Assembly: GCF_012939955.1 (NCBI RefSeq) | Contig: NZ_SPMY01000040.1 | Coordinates: forward strand, 41,531-105,530 | Reading direction: 5' to 3' | Source of the DNA: Candidatus Accumulibacter phosphatis | Lineage (GTDB): Bacteria > Pseudomonadota > Gammaproteobacteria > Burkholderiales > Rhodocyclaceae | Length of the DNA stretch: 64,000 nucleotides | Shown here: piece after piece, positions 55,453 through 63,683 of the stretch | Numbering within the stretch: position 1 is the stretch's first letter | Layout: every line of letters begins with the position of its first letter | Notes under the pieces: model-generated | The model's database searches: none | What the model was told of the DNA's origin: nothing | What the model saw: the letters and a program-made list of their open reading frames with translations, nothing else | Program-made: the position numbers and the translations under genes

Positions 55453-56361
55453 CTAATCGTAGGCCTTGTCGTTGGGCGATTTGTACAGTTTCTTGAGCGC
55501 GTACGAGAGGGCAAAGTTGAGGTTCAAGCCCTTCGGCGGGATCGGCTGCAGGAACCACTTGGCGTAGAGCTTGTCGGCTTCGCCTGAGGTCATCACTTTG
55601 GCCAGCCCCGCATCGACGACCTTCTTGAACGCCGGGTCGTCCTTGCGCATCATGCAGCCATAGGCTTCATACGATTGCGGCGTACCGACCACGCTCCATT
55701 CGCGGGCGTTCTTGGCTTTGGCCATTTCCCCAAAGAGCAACCCCTCGTCCATGACGAAAGCCGCCGCGCCGCCGTTTTCCAGGAGCAGGAACGCTTCCCC
55801 GTGATCCTTGGCGCTGATGATCTTCATCTTCATATTGCTATCTTGGTTCATCTTGCGCAGCAGACGCTCGGAGGTGGTGCCGGCGGTGGTCACGACGTTC
55901 TTGCCAGCCAGATCGGGAAAATCCTTGATCCCGGAGCTGGTCTTGGTCATTAGTCGGGTGCCGGCGACGAAAATGCTGTACGAGAAACTGACCTGTTTCT
56001 GACGTTCGGCGGTGTTGGTCGTCGAACCGCATTCGAGGTCGACGCTTCCATTCTGGACGAGCGTGATGCGATTCTCCGAGGTTACCGGCAGCAGCTTGAT
56101 ATCGAGCTTGGCAAGCTGCAAGTCGGCCTTGATTGCCTCCACCGCCTTGAGCATCATGTCCTGCGAGTAGCCGACCACCTGCTGCTTGTCGTCGTAGTAC
56201 GAGAACGGAATCGACGATTCGCGATGGCCCAACGTGATCAACCCGGTCTCCTTGATCTTCTTGAGCGTACCGGTCAATTCCTGCGCCAAGACCGGAGCCG
56301 ACAGCAGGGGGACAGTGGCAAGCGTTACAGCAATGGCGAGGCGCCGCGAAATAGTGAACAT
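55453..56361 (-). CDS. Periplasmic glutamate/aspartate-type binding protein (GltI-like)
   Basis: Extracytoplasmic solute-binding protein, family 3. From ATG 56361 (preceded by GAGGAG) it has 302 residues with signal MFTISRRLAIAVTLATVPLL...APVLA. GHRESSIPFSYYDDKQQVVG, VDLECGSTTNTAERQKQVSF and YGCMMRKDDPAF are GltI-like. No permease or ATPase genes follow, so it is an orphan here and is the last gene of the decarboxylase operon. It may deliver an amino acid to a transporter encoded elsewhere, or act as a periplasmic sensor. Confidence 0.85.
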   Translation of the reverse strand: MFTISRRLAIAVTLATVPLLSAPVLAQELTGTLKKIKETGLITLGHRESSIPFSYYDDKQQVVGYSQDMMLKAVEAIKADLQLAKLDIKLLPVTSENRITLVQNGSVDLECGSTTNTAERQKQVSFSYSIFVAGTRLMTKTSSGIKDFPDLAGKNVVTTAGTTSERLLRKMNQDSNMKMKIISAKDHGEAFLLLENGGAAAFVMDEGLLFGEMAKAKNAREWSVVGTPQSYEAYGCMMRKDDPAFKKVVDAGLAKVMTSGEADKLYAKWFLQPIPPKGLNLNFALSYALKKLYKSPNDKAYD

Positions 56362-56406
56362 CGTCTTTGTCTCCTCTTCAAACGGATAATTGGTCACCGG
56401 TCGGCT

Positions 56407-57426
56407 TCAGTTCGGGCCGCTCGGGAACACGATGTCGCGCTCGCCGGCATGCGGCGCGAGCACGGACTGCTGCCAACGCTGGTCTTGCCAGAGCAACTCG
56501 ACACGGCGGTCTGTCGGTTGGTACACGGCACCGTACAGCGTGCCGTAACCGCGTCGGTAACTGGTCTGGAACAGCGGCGGCTGCAGCAGTGCTGTCGTGA
56601 GTTCCAGCAAGGAATGCTTTTTGTCGACCAGCTGTTCCAGGGCGGCGAAGCGCTCGACGGCACAAGTTGCCTTGGCGTGCTGCGGCCAATCGACCTTGTG
56701 CTGGAAGTTGGTGACCGCCCGCCGGCGACTGACATAGGGGGCTTCGTCGGGTCCGACGAACACGGTGGCCCAATTTCCGGAAGTGTCGAGCAGCGTGATG
56801 CTGTACGACATGTGTACGGGGAGGCGTTTGAGGATCGCGCAGGCATCCTGTACCGTGCTCGATACCTCCAGCAGGTAGCGCATCACCAGCGGGATGCCGA
56901 AGCCCGTGCCGGTTTGCGTTCTGCCGCCGAAGCTCAGTGAAGCGGCCAGGCCCGCCTCGTTCATGCCATCCAGCGCTCCCCATAGACAATCGCCCATGGC
57001 CAGCACCCGATGGCCGCACCAGCGGGTGGCCAGCCAGTTGCCTTCCAGCAAGGCCGGGGCGTAGTCGTAGTTGCGCACCAGCGCCGGGTCTTGGGCGCCG
57101 CAAGGGTCGATCCACACTGCTTGCGAGCAACCGGCAATATAAGCCGGCGGGCACCACAAGGAAAGCGCGCGCGCCTCAATGTCGCCACCGCCGGCCAACT
57201 CGACCAGTTGCTCCCAGGTGGGTACCAGCTCCGGCATGTGCTGGCGCAGCGCGCGCCGGCTTTCAAGGTAGCTGGGGCGATCGAAGACGCCGCTGCGCAG
57301 GTACCAGTCGCGGTAACCCGGCCAGCAGCGTTCGAAAAGCGCCTGCCACAATGGGCCGGGAGTGTCCTCCACCAGCGCCGTAAATCGCTGGTGGATAGGC
57401 AGGTCCGCGTGCGGCACGGCGGTCAA
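56407..57426 (-). CDS. C45-like Ntn-hydrolase / acyltransferase
   Basis: 339 residues of the acyl-CoA:6-APA acyltransferase-like (peptidase C45/choloylglycine hydrolase) superfamily, which make or break amide bonds after self-cleavage before an N-terminal Cys. The likely nucleophile is Cys100 in YIAGCSQAV, followed by LVRNYDYAPALLEGNW (the RNxD pattern) and WGALDGMNEAGLAASLSFGG. The start is TTG, whose TTGA overlaps the stop of the ATP-grasp gene, so the two are co-translated. Substrate unknown; an amide made by the neighbouring ligase is an attractive guess. Confidence 0.72.
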   Translation of the reverse strand: MTAVPHADLPIHQRFTALVEDTPGPLWQALFERCWPGYRDWYLRSGVFDRPSYLESRRALRQHMPELVPTWEQLVELAGGGDIEARALSLWCPPAYIAGCSQAVWIDPCGAQDPALVRNYDYAPALLEGNWLATRWCGHRVLAMGDCLWGALDGMNEAGLAASLSFGGRTQTGTGFGIPLVMRYLLEVSSTVQDACAILKRLPVHMSYSITLLDTSGNWATVFVGPDEAPYVSRRRAVTNFQHKVDWPQHAKATCAVERFAALEQLVDKKHSLLELTTALLQPPLFQTSYRRGYGTLYGAVYQPTDRRVELLWQDQRWQQSVLAPHAGERDIVFPSGPN

Positions 57427-58880
57427 AGGATCTTGAACGCGCCGGGCTCCGGTGCCGCCTCGTGCTCGGTGGTAACGATTGGTTTGCCGGCATAGTACTG
57501 CTTGATGCCGCGAATCCAGTCACGGGCGCGCAGGTTGAGCTTGAAGTTATCGTCCATCGAACGGCCACGCGTAATCAGGATACCGAGGTCGGCGCCCTCA
57601 TAGCGATAGTCACCCGAACCGGTGATGCGCAGGAAGAAGGCCTCGCGTTCGCTGTCGATCGCCTGGCGGTTATAGTCGAAGCGCTGGAAGCTGACGCTGC
57701 CGTCTTCGCTCATGCGGTAAATGCCGGTGCCCGGCGCGTGCGTGACCTGATCGACGTTCTTGTCAGTGTACTTCATCACCACCTGCGACCACGAATCGAT
57801 GAAGTGCGGCTGCGCCCAGCGCTCGTTGATTTCGCTGACGTTGAGATCGAAGGGCACGCCCGAGAATTCCAGCAGGTGGAAGAGGAAGAGCGGGGCATCG
57901 GCATAGGCAAAGGCCGCGTGGTTGGTCATCGGGCTGGCGCCACAGACGCGTGGGTTCAGTTCGCCGAGATAGACGTCGCCGCTGTCCTGGTCGATCAGGA
58001 AATCGAGGTCGAAGTACCCTCGGTAACCTTCCTCGATCAACTGGTTGCCAAAACGCTCGGTCATGTCTCTGACCTGGGCGCGCACGGCTTCCGAGAAGGA
58101 ACCGGGGAAAACCTCGTTGCCACACCAGCCGCCCTTGTAGGGCGTCAGTTCGCTGGCACCGACGACTTCGGTAAGCATCGGTCCGACCAGAGTTCCCGAC
58201 TGCGTGGCGCAGGCTTCGAGCGTCGCCCCACGGCAGTTGATGCGCTTCATGATCTTGATTTCGGGATCCTTGCAGATATCTTCCTTGTGCTTGTTGAAAT
58301 CGTCTTCGCAAGAGATGAAGAAAGTCGTGTGGCCGGAATCACCGAAGGCCGACTGCAGGACCAGGTGCTTGCCCAGTCCGTGGCGCTCGGCAATTTCCAT
58401 AAGGTTGGCGAAGCTGCTCACCTTATCGAGGGCGTTCGGTACCGACAACACGCCGGCCTTGTTGCCGATGCGTACCGTCTCCATCTTGTTGTCGCAACGC
58501 TGGCGCAGTTTGGCCGGCGGAAACCAGACTTCCATGCCCAGTTCCTTGGCCAGCTCCTCGGTCTTCTCGTCAAACATCAGGAAGGTTGCCGCCGGGCTGC
58601 CACCGCGGCGCTCGATGAAGTCGATCACGTCCTTGTGCTGCAACATGTGGTTGTTGATGTCTTCGATCGACGTGAACTCGTCGTGCGGCGTCTCCTGCGG
58701 GACGAAGACGTTCGGATGCCGGCCATCGAAGCAATCGATGTAGCTGATGAAGCGGAAGCGATTCACCCACTGGTCGATTCCCAGCAGATTGAAGTTGGTG
58801 GCGCTGATGAAATAGATCGGTCGCTCGTTGCGATGAAACATCAGCCGCAGGTCGGAAATTGTCTTTACTTTGAAAGTCAT
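57423..58880 (-). CDS. ATP-grasp family protein
   Basis: 485 residues with an ATP-grasp layout: a central substrate region, LVLQSAFGDSGHTTFFIS as nucleotide loop, and the metal-binding end YRGYFDLDFLIDQDSGDVYL and GELNPRVCGASPMTNH (Glu and Asn ligands). ATP-grasp enzymes join a carboxylate to an amine or thiol. It lies 63 bases after the decarboxylase gene and overlaps the C45 gene, consistent with a ligase acting on the decarboxylase product. It is not a biotin carboxylase by context: there is no carrier domain. GGAG precedes the ATG. Confidence 0.78.
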   Translation of the reverse strand: MTFKVKTISDLRLMFHRNERPIYFISATNFNLLGIDQWVNRFRFISYIDCFDGRHPNVFVPQETPHDEFTSIEDINNHMLQHKDVIDFIERRGGSPAATFLMFDEKTEELAKELGMEVWFPPAKLRQRCDNKMETVRIGNKAGVLSVPNALDKVSSFANLMEIAERHGLGKHLVLQSAFGDSGHTTFFISCEDDFNKHKEDICKDPEIKIMKRINCRGATLEACATQSGTLVGPMLTEVVGASELTPYKGGWCGNEVFPGSFSEAVRAQVRDMTERFGNQLIEEGYRGYFDLDFLIDQDSGDVYLGELNPRVCGASPMTNHAAFAYADAPLFLFHLLEFSGVPFDLNVSEINERWAQPHFIDSWSQVVMKYTDKNVDQVTHAPGTGIYRMSEDGSVSFQRFDYNRQAIDSEREAFFLRITGSGDYRYEGADLGILITRGRSMDDNFKLNLRARDWIRGIKQYYAGKPIVTTEHEAAPEPGAFKIL

Positions 58881-58943
58881 TATTTTCTCCTCTTCGTTGT
58901 CACCACAAAAAGACGGCTGGATTGACGCTCACCAGCGGTCATT

Positions 58944-61763
58944 TCACTCGCCTTCCGCCGCCTCGGCGCTGGCATTGACCTGCGCTTTCCAGACTGCGTT
59001 TGCCTGCCCTGCCAGTTCGAGTGCGGCTTCGGTAAAGATGCGAAAGCCCAGTTCAGGCCGGAAACCATGGATCTCTCGCACATCAAGCGCCTGCATGAAC
59101 TGCAATATCTCGGCACTGATCACCTGTCCCGGCACGAGAATCGGGAAGCCCGGCGGGTAAGGGATGACGAACTGAGCAGAGACGCATTCGCGTGCGTTCC
59201 TGATCGCCTTGGCCGTATCGTCCATGGTCAGGTACTCGCAGTTGGCATCCTCGTAGCTAAGGAAGAAGGCGCTGCGGACGTCGCCATCGCGCGTCTCGCT
59301 CTGCCCGTCCAGGCTGCGGCCGCGGAAGGCCTGGTGGAAGCACGAGAAGTTGGGCAACGGGGGCAGTTCCAGGGTCAGGGAGCGCACGCGTTTTTCATGG
59401 ATACGAAGTTCCGGAGTGCTCATGTCGCGCACCCTGTTGTCCACGTCGCGGGCGATCTTGACCAGCACGCCGAGCAGGTAGGCGATCGTCGAGCGGGTGG
59501 TGCCGATGTTGGTCATGAACAGCACCGTATTGCGCGAGGTCTTGTTGATCTGGATATCGTACTTGTCCATCAGGTACTTGTTCTTGATCGTGTCACCGTC
59601 CATCCCGGTCAGGCCGATGGCCAGCGTGGCGCGGCTGGGGTCGAGCGCAAACTCGTCCGACTGCCAGGCTTTCAACAGGTTTTCCCAGCCCGTCTCCATG
59701 TTGTACAGCGATTCGACGTGCGACTCGCGAAACTCCTCCGGCACCATGTCGGTCACGGTCAGGAAACGGAAGTGGCTGTTGAGCTGGGGATTCGCGGCCA
59801 CCTGGTCGCGCAGGTTCATCGCCAGTTCGAGCTGGCGCTGCACCAGTTCGTAGCCTTCCATTTCCACTTGCCGCCGCCCGACATCGAGGGTGGCGAGGAT
59901 CTGGTAGTTGGGCGAAGTCGAGGTATGCGTCATGTAGGCCTCATGGAAGGCTTCCTCGGCCTTGTCCTTGAAGTCCTGATCCCAGACGTGGATCATCGAG
60001 CCCTGGCGCAGGGCGGTCAGCGTCTTGTGCGTCGAATGGGTGGCGTAGACGCGGATTCGTGCCTTGCCGGGGTCCGGCAGCAGGCGAGTGTTCAGGACTT
60101 TCTCGTCGTCAGCCCAGGCCGCCTCGTCAAAACTGCTGGCGAATTCCGCGTAGCGTTTGGCATAGGCCTCGCTCTTGAACATCTCGGTCAGCTTGGCGGC
60201 GGCACCCATGGCCGTGCGTGGGCGGTAGACCGGGTGGAAACGCGCGAAGGCGAACCACGCCTCGTCCCACAGGAACACCAGGTCAGGCTTGATGGCCAGG
60301 CACTCGAGCATCAGCCGCTCGACGTTGTAGACGATGCCATCGAAGGTGCAGTTGGTCAGCAGCACCATGCGTACGCGGTTCAGCGTCCCGGCGCGGCGCA
60401 AGTCGAGCAGCGTTTCCTTGATGTGGCGGATCGGCACCGCACCGTACATCGAGTACTCGTGCAGCGGATAGGCCTCCAGGTAGGTGACCTGTGCGCCGGC
60501 CAGGACCATCCCGTAGTGGTGCGACTTGTGGCAATTGCGGTCAACCAGAACGATGTCGTCGGGCCGGACGATGGCCTGGACAACGACCTTGTTGGCCGTT
60601 GATGTGCCGTTGGTGACCAGGAAAGTGCGCCGTGAGCCGAAGGCCCGTGCGGCATACTCCTGAGCCAGTTTCAACGAGCCCGTGGGTTCGAGCAGCGAAT
60701 CGAGCCCGCCCGAGGTGGCCGAGGTCTCGGCCATGAACAGGTTCATGCCATAGAATTGGCCGAGGTCGCCGATCCAGTTCGAATTCATGATCGACTTGCC
60801 ACGCGCCAGCGGCAGGGCGTGGAAAACGCCGGTAGGCTGCTTCGCGTACTTGCACAAGGCGTCGAAGAACGGGGTGTGATAGCGCTCGGCAACCCCTTGC
60901 ATGATCGAATGGTTGAGTTCGAGCTTGTCTTCTTCGCCGAAAAATATGCGGTTGAAAGTTTCCCCCGCCTTCGCCGCCACGTCTTCGACATTGACGTCGG
61001 TGACCAGATAGAGATCCAGCTCCGGACGCAACTTCGCGATCTGTCGACCGAGCAGAGGACCGCGCTCTGACTCGGGCAGCAACTCGCCGTCGACCTCAGC
61101 ACCATCAATGTAGCGCCGCCCGACGAGTTCGCGGAAGTAGAGCGACCGGTAGGGAAAGCCGTAGCGGATCACCACTGCCTGCAGGTTGAAGTTCACCCAT
61201 GATGCAACCAGTGCATCCTCGAAAGTCGGCACGACGACCACGTCGTAAACGAAATCGTCGTCAGGTCTGCGCTCGTTGCGCACCTGGCGATGCAGCGCTT
61301 CCTCTTCTTCGACCAGCATGTCGTCGACGACCAGAACCTCGAAGTATGGGCAGCGCAGCTGCGCCTGGTACTCCTGCTCGCTTTCGATCTGCGAGGGCAA
61401 ATCGGCATCGTTTTTCGCCCCCGTACCCTCGTGGCGATAGGTCAGCGAGGCCAGCGTGCGATGAAAGCGGCGAGCGATGATTGCGGCATGCGCCAGGTTG
61501 CCGCGATCGATGTGGCTACAGAGCTCGGCGAAGGCGCGGCGGCCCGGATACGCCCAACAGGCTTCAATCGGCCGCAAGGCTTCTGTCAGGGCGCCGACCT
61601 TGGTCAAGCGCTCTTCCCGGCCGGGGTCATCCTGTGCCAGCTTGGCGAGCTGCGAGAGGACGTCGACCAGCCCGATCCAGCTTTCCGATCGTACGTCCCA
61701 AACGCTGCGGTGGCGACTCAATGAGGTCGAGTCGGGGCCAGCGGTGCCTGTATTTAGGTTCAT
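58944..61763 (-). CDS. Orn/Lys/Arg decarboxylase, fold type I, with long N-terminal region
   Basis: 939 residues, clearly longer than the usual 710-760 of LdcC/AdiA/SpeC. An N-terminal region of about 140 residues precedes the response-regulator-like wing domain (VLVVDDMLVEEEEALHRQ). The PLP core has FLVTNGTSTANKVVVQAIVR, DRNCHKSHHYGMVL, DLVFLWDEAWFAFARFHPVY and the PLP lysine near 580 in YATHSTHKTLTALRQGSMIH. The C-terminal domain keeps VIPYPPGFPILVPGQV. Which basic amino acid it uses cannot be told. GGAG precedes the ATG. Part of a six-gene unit with DASS, ATP-grasp, C45 and a binding protein. Confidence 0.88.
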   Translation of the reverse strand: MNLNTGTAGPDSTSLSRHRSVWDVRSESWIGLVDVLSQLAKLAQDDPGREERLTKVGALTEALRPIEACWAYPGRRAFAELCSHIDRGNLAHAAIIARRFHRTLASLTYRHEGTGAKNDADLPSQIESEQEYQAQLRCPYFEVLVVDDMLVEEEEALHRQVRNERRPDDDFVYDVVVVPTFEDALVASWVNFNLQAVVIRYGFPYRSLYFRELVGRRYIDGAEVDGELLPESERGPLLGRQIAKLRPELDLYLVTDVNVEDVAAKAGETFNRIFFGEEDKLELNHSIMQGVAERYHTPFFDALCKYAKQPTGVFHALPLARGKSIMNSNWIGDLGQFYGMNLFMAETSATSGGLDSLLEPTGSLKLAQEYAARAFGSRRTFLVTNGTSTANKVVVQAIVRPDDIVLVDRNCHKSHHYGMVLAGAQVTYLEAYPLHEYSMYGAVPIRHIKETLLDLRRAGTLNRVRMVLLTNCTFDGIVYNVERLMLECLAIKPDLVFLWDEAWFAFARFHPVYRPRTAMGAAAKLTEMFKSEAYAKRYAEFASSFDEAAWADDEKVLNTRLLPDPGKARIRVYATHSTHKTLTALRQGSMIHVWDQDFKDKAEEAFHEAYMTHTSTSPNYQILATLDVGRRQVEMEGYELVQRQLELAMNLRDQVAANPQLNSHFRFLTVTDMVPEEFRESHVESLYNMETGWENLLKAWQSDEFALDPSRATLAIGLTGMDGDTIKNKYLMDKYDIQINKTSRNTVLFMTNIGTTRSTIAYLLGVLVKIARDVDNRVRDMSTPELRIHEKRVRSLTLELPPLPNFSCFHQAFRGRSLDGQSETRDGDVRSAFFLSYEDANCEYLTMDDTAKAIRNARECVSAQFVIPYPPGFPILVPGQVISAEILQFMQALDVREIHGFRPELGFRIFTEAALELAGQANAVWKAQVNASAEAAEGE

Positions 61764-61821
61764 GACTTGTCTCCAGAGGTGCTGGCGGTTCGTTGCCGCC
61801 GGCTATGTGGGCTGCTCGATC

Positions 61822-61849
61822 GCGCTACCCGTGGCGAGCGGGGTAGCGC
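61822..61849. promoter_or_regulatory. Hairpin between the DASS and decarboxylase genes
   Basis: Perfect nine-pair arms GCGCTACCC and GGGTAGCGC around a ten-base loop, without a T-tract. It may be a processing or partial attenuation signal that sets different levels for the two genes. Confidence 0.55.
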
Positions 61850-61869
61850 CTCCGCGCGGTCTGTTCGGA

Positions 61870-63282
61870 CTAGCCGACCCAGAGTATCCAGGGGGTGCCG
61901 ATGACCAGAAACACCAGGGTGCAGAAGGCGGTTGTCGTCAGCCCCAGGCGGTACAGTTCGCTCTGCTTGAGATAGCCGCTGGCGACGAAGATGATGTTCT
62001 GGCTGCCGCCTTGTGGCGTAATGACCGAGAAGTAGCTACTGGCAAACAGCAGCGCGTAGGCCATCAAATGGACGGGAACGCCCGACTTCACGCCGACGTC
62101 GAGAAACACTCCGAGCAGCGCCAGGACCTGCGCGTTCTGACTGACGAACCCGAAGTGGAGCAACACATAAATGACCAGCAAGGCAACGTAGGCGACCGGC
62201 CAGGCGAGGCCTTCCAGCCCGACAGCCAGTCGCTCGCCGACGTAGCCCATGAAGCCCATTTCGTTGAGCTGCCCACTCATGCCAAAAAGTATGGCCAGCC
62301 AGATGAAAGTGACCAGCGTGCCGCCCTGCTTGTTGATGTCTTCAAGCGTTAAAACGCCGCTGATCATCAGCGTGGCGAGACCGGCCAGGGCAATTGCCGT
62401 CAGGTTGAGCTTGTAGGGAGCCGCCAGTATCCAGCCGGTGACCATGATCACGAAAGTCACCGCCGTGATCCACTCGTTGCGCGACATCGGCCCCATGGTC
62501 TGCAGCTCTTTGCGGGCGATGCCTGGAGCTTCCGGAGTGGCGGTGATTCCTGGCGGAAAAACACGATAGAGCAGAGCCGGGAGCAGGGCGATCACCACCA
62601 GACAGGGTACGCTGGAGGCAAGCAGCCAGGAGCCGAAATCAATGCTCATCCCGTGTTCGGCGGCGAGTGCTGCTCCGACCGGGTTGCCCGAGGTGGCGGT
62701 GAACCACAGTGCCGAGGTGATGGCCAGGCTGGCCATGCCGCAAAACATCAGGTAGCCGCCGAGGCGGCGCAGGTTCTCGTCGTCGGGTGTCGAGCCCCTG
62801 CTTTGCGCCAGGGCCAGGATCACCGGGAAGAGAACGCCACCGCGAGCGGTATTGCTCGGGAAACCGGGGGCAATCAGGGTGTCGGTAATGAAGATGCTGT
62901 ACGCCAGGCCGAGCGTCGATTTCCCGAATAGCGAAATCACATAGAGACTGATGCGCTTGCCAAGTCCGCTCTTGACCACCGCCTGAGAGACCAGGAAAGC
63001 GGTCACCACCAGGAGCACGATGGCGTTGGCAAAGGCACCGTAGGCCTTCTCCGGAGTCAGTGTGCCGGTAAGCACGACGATCGCACAAGCCAACACCGCC
63101 GAAGTGAAGAGCGGGAAGACATTGAGGACCACGGAGGTGATTGCCGAGGCGAAGACGGCAAACAGATGCCAGGCCTCAACGGTCAGGCCCGCGGGAACCG
63201 GCGCGAACCAGAGGCCGAAAAACATGATCAGGAGGATCACCAGTTTCACGATCCTTCCCGTTCCGAAAGCGGCTGTACTCAT
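61870..63282 (-). CDS. DASS (SLC13) family dicarboxylate transporter
   Basis: About 470 residues and 11-13 membrane helices. Family motifs: FITDTLIAPGFPSNTARGGV (SNT motif) and YFSVITPQGGSQNIIFVASG in the second half, with FTATSGNPVG. Likely substrates are succinate, tartrate or related dicarboxylates, driven by Na+ or by antiport. ATG 63282 follows CAGGAGG and overlaps the stop of the preceding gene (ATGA). Downstream after 106 bases and a hairpin comes the decarboxylase. Confidence 0.88.
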   Translation of the reverse strand: MSTAAFGTGRIVKLVILLIMFFGLWFAPVPAGLTVEAWHLFAVFASAITSVVLNVFPLFTSAVLACAIVVLTGTLTPEKAYGAFANAIVLLVVTAFLVSQAVVKSGLGKRISLYVISLFGKSTLGLAYSIFITDTLIAPGFPSNTARGGVLFPVILALAQSRGSTPDDENLRRLGGYLMFCGMASLAITSALWFTATSGNPVGAALAAEHGMSIDFGSWLLASSVPCLVVIALLPALLYRVFPPGITATPEAPGIARKELQTMGPMSRNEWITAVTFVIMVTGWILAAPYKLNLTAIALAGLATLMISGVLTLEDINKQGGTLVTFIWLAILFGMSGQLNEMGFMGYVGERLAVGLEGLAWPVAYVALLVIYVLLHFGFVSQNAQVLALLGVFLDVGVKSGVPVHLMAYALLFASSYFSVITPQGGSQNIIFVASGYLKQSELYRLGLTTTAFCTLVFLVIGTPWILWVG

Positions 63283-63683
63283 TGTTGACCTCCTGCAGTG
63301 GTGGGAGCAACCGCACTGGGCGACCCGAGGCGAGCCCAGCCATTCAGATCGACGACCCGGCCGGTCAGTTCGCTGCCTTCGAAAGCGCCGATGCGCTTCC
63401 ATTTGAAGCTGTATTCACCGCTAACGCCGGCGTAGCGACCGGTACCGCCAATAAGCTTGCCTTCGATCAGCAGGCCCGGGCCGAGCCCTTCACCGCTTAA
63501 CTCGCTGAAGACCTTGTCGCCGTTCTCGTCGGTCCACACGCTGCGCCCCTGCAGGCCGGTGGTAGTGTCGGAAAAGCCGATGACCTGGGCTTGGAAACCG
63601 CGATTTATTCGTTGCTTGCCGTTCAGCAGCAGCGAACCGCCAAGTTCAGATTTCCTGATCCCGACCGGGAATGTAGGTAGAAT
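63279..63683 (-). pseudogene. 5'-truncated allene-oxide-cyclase-like barrel protein
   Basis: The open frame gives KSELGGSLLLNGKQ, RGFQAQVIGFSDTTTGLQGR, SVWTDENGDKVFSELSGEG and GGTGRYAGVSGEYSFKWKR, the pattern of small AOC/dirigent-like beta-barrels. A stop at 63686-63684 closes the frame upstream without any good start; GTG at about 63539 would leave only 86 residues lacking the first strands. The insertion sequence starting just to the right probably removed the 5' end and promoter. Its stop overlaps the DASS start. Confidence 0.55.

Noticed and set aside
55453..56361. Complete glutamate ABC transporter
   Set aside because: Only the binding protein is present; no permease or ATPase gene is nearby.
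57462..60602. Two open frames of about 490-510 codons antisense to the ATP-grasp and decarboxylase genes
   Set aside because: They mirror the third-codon-position GC bias of strongly supported genes and show no recognisable family.
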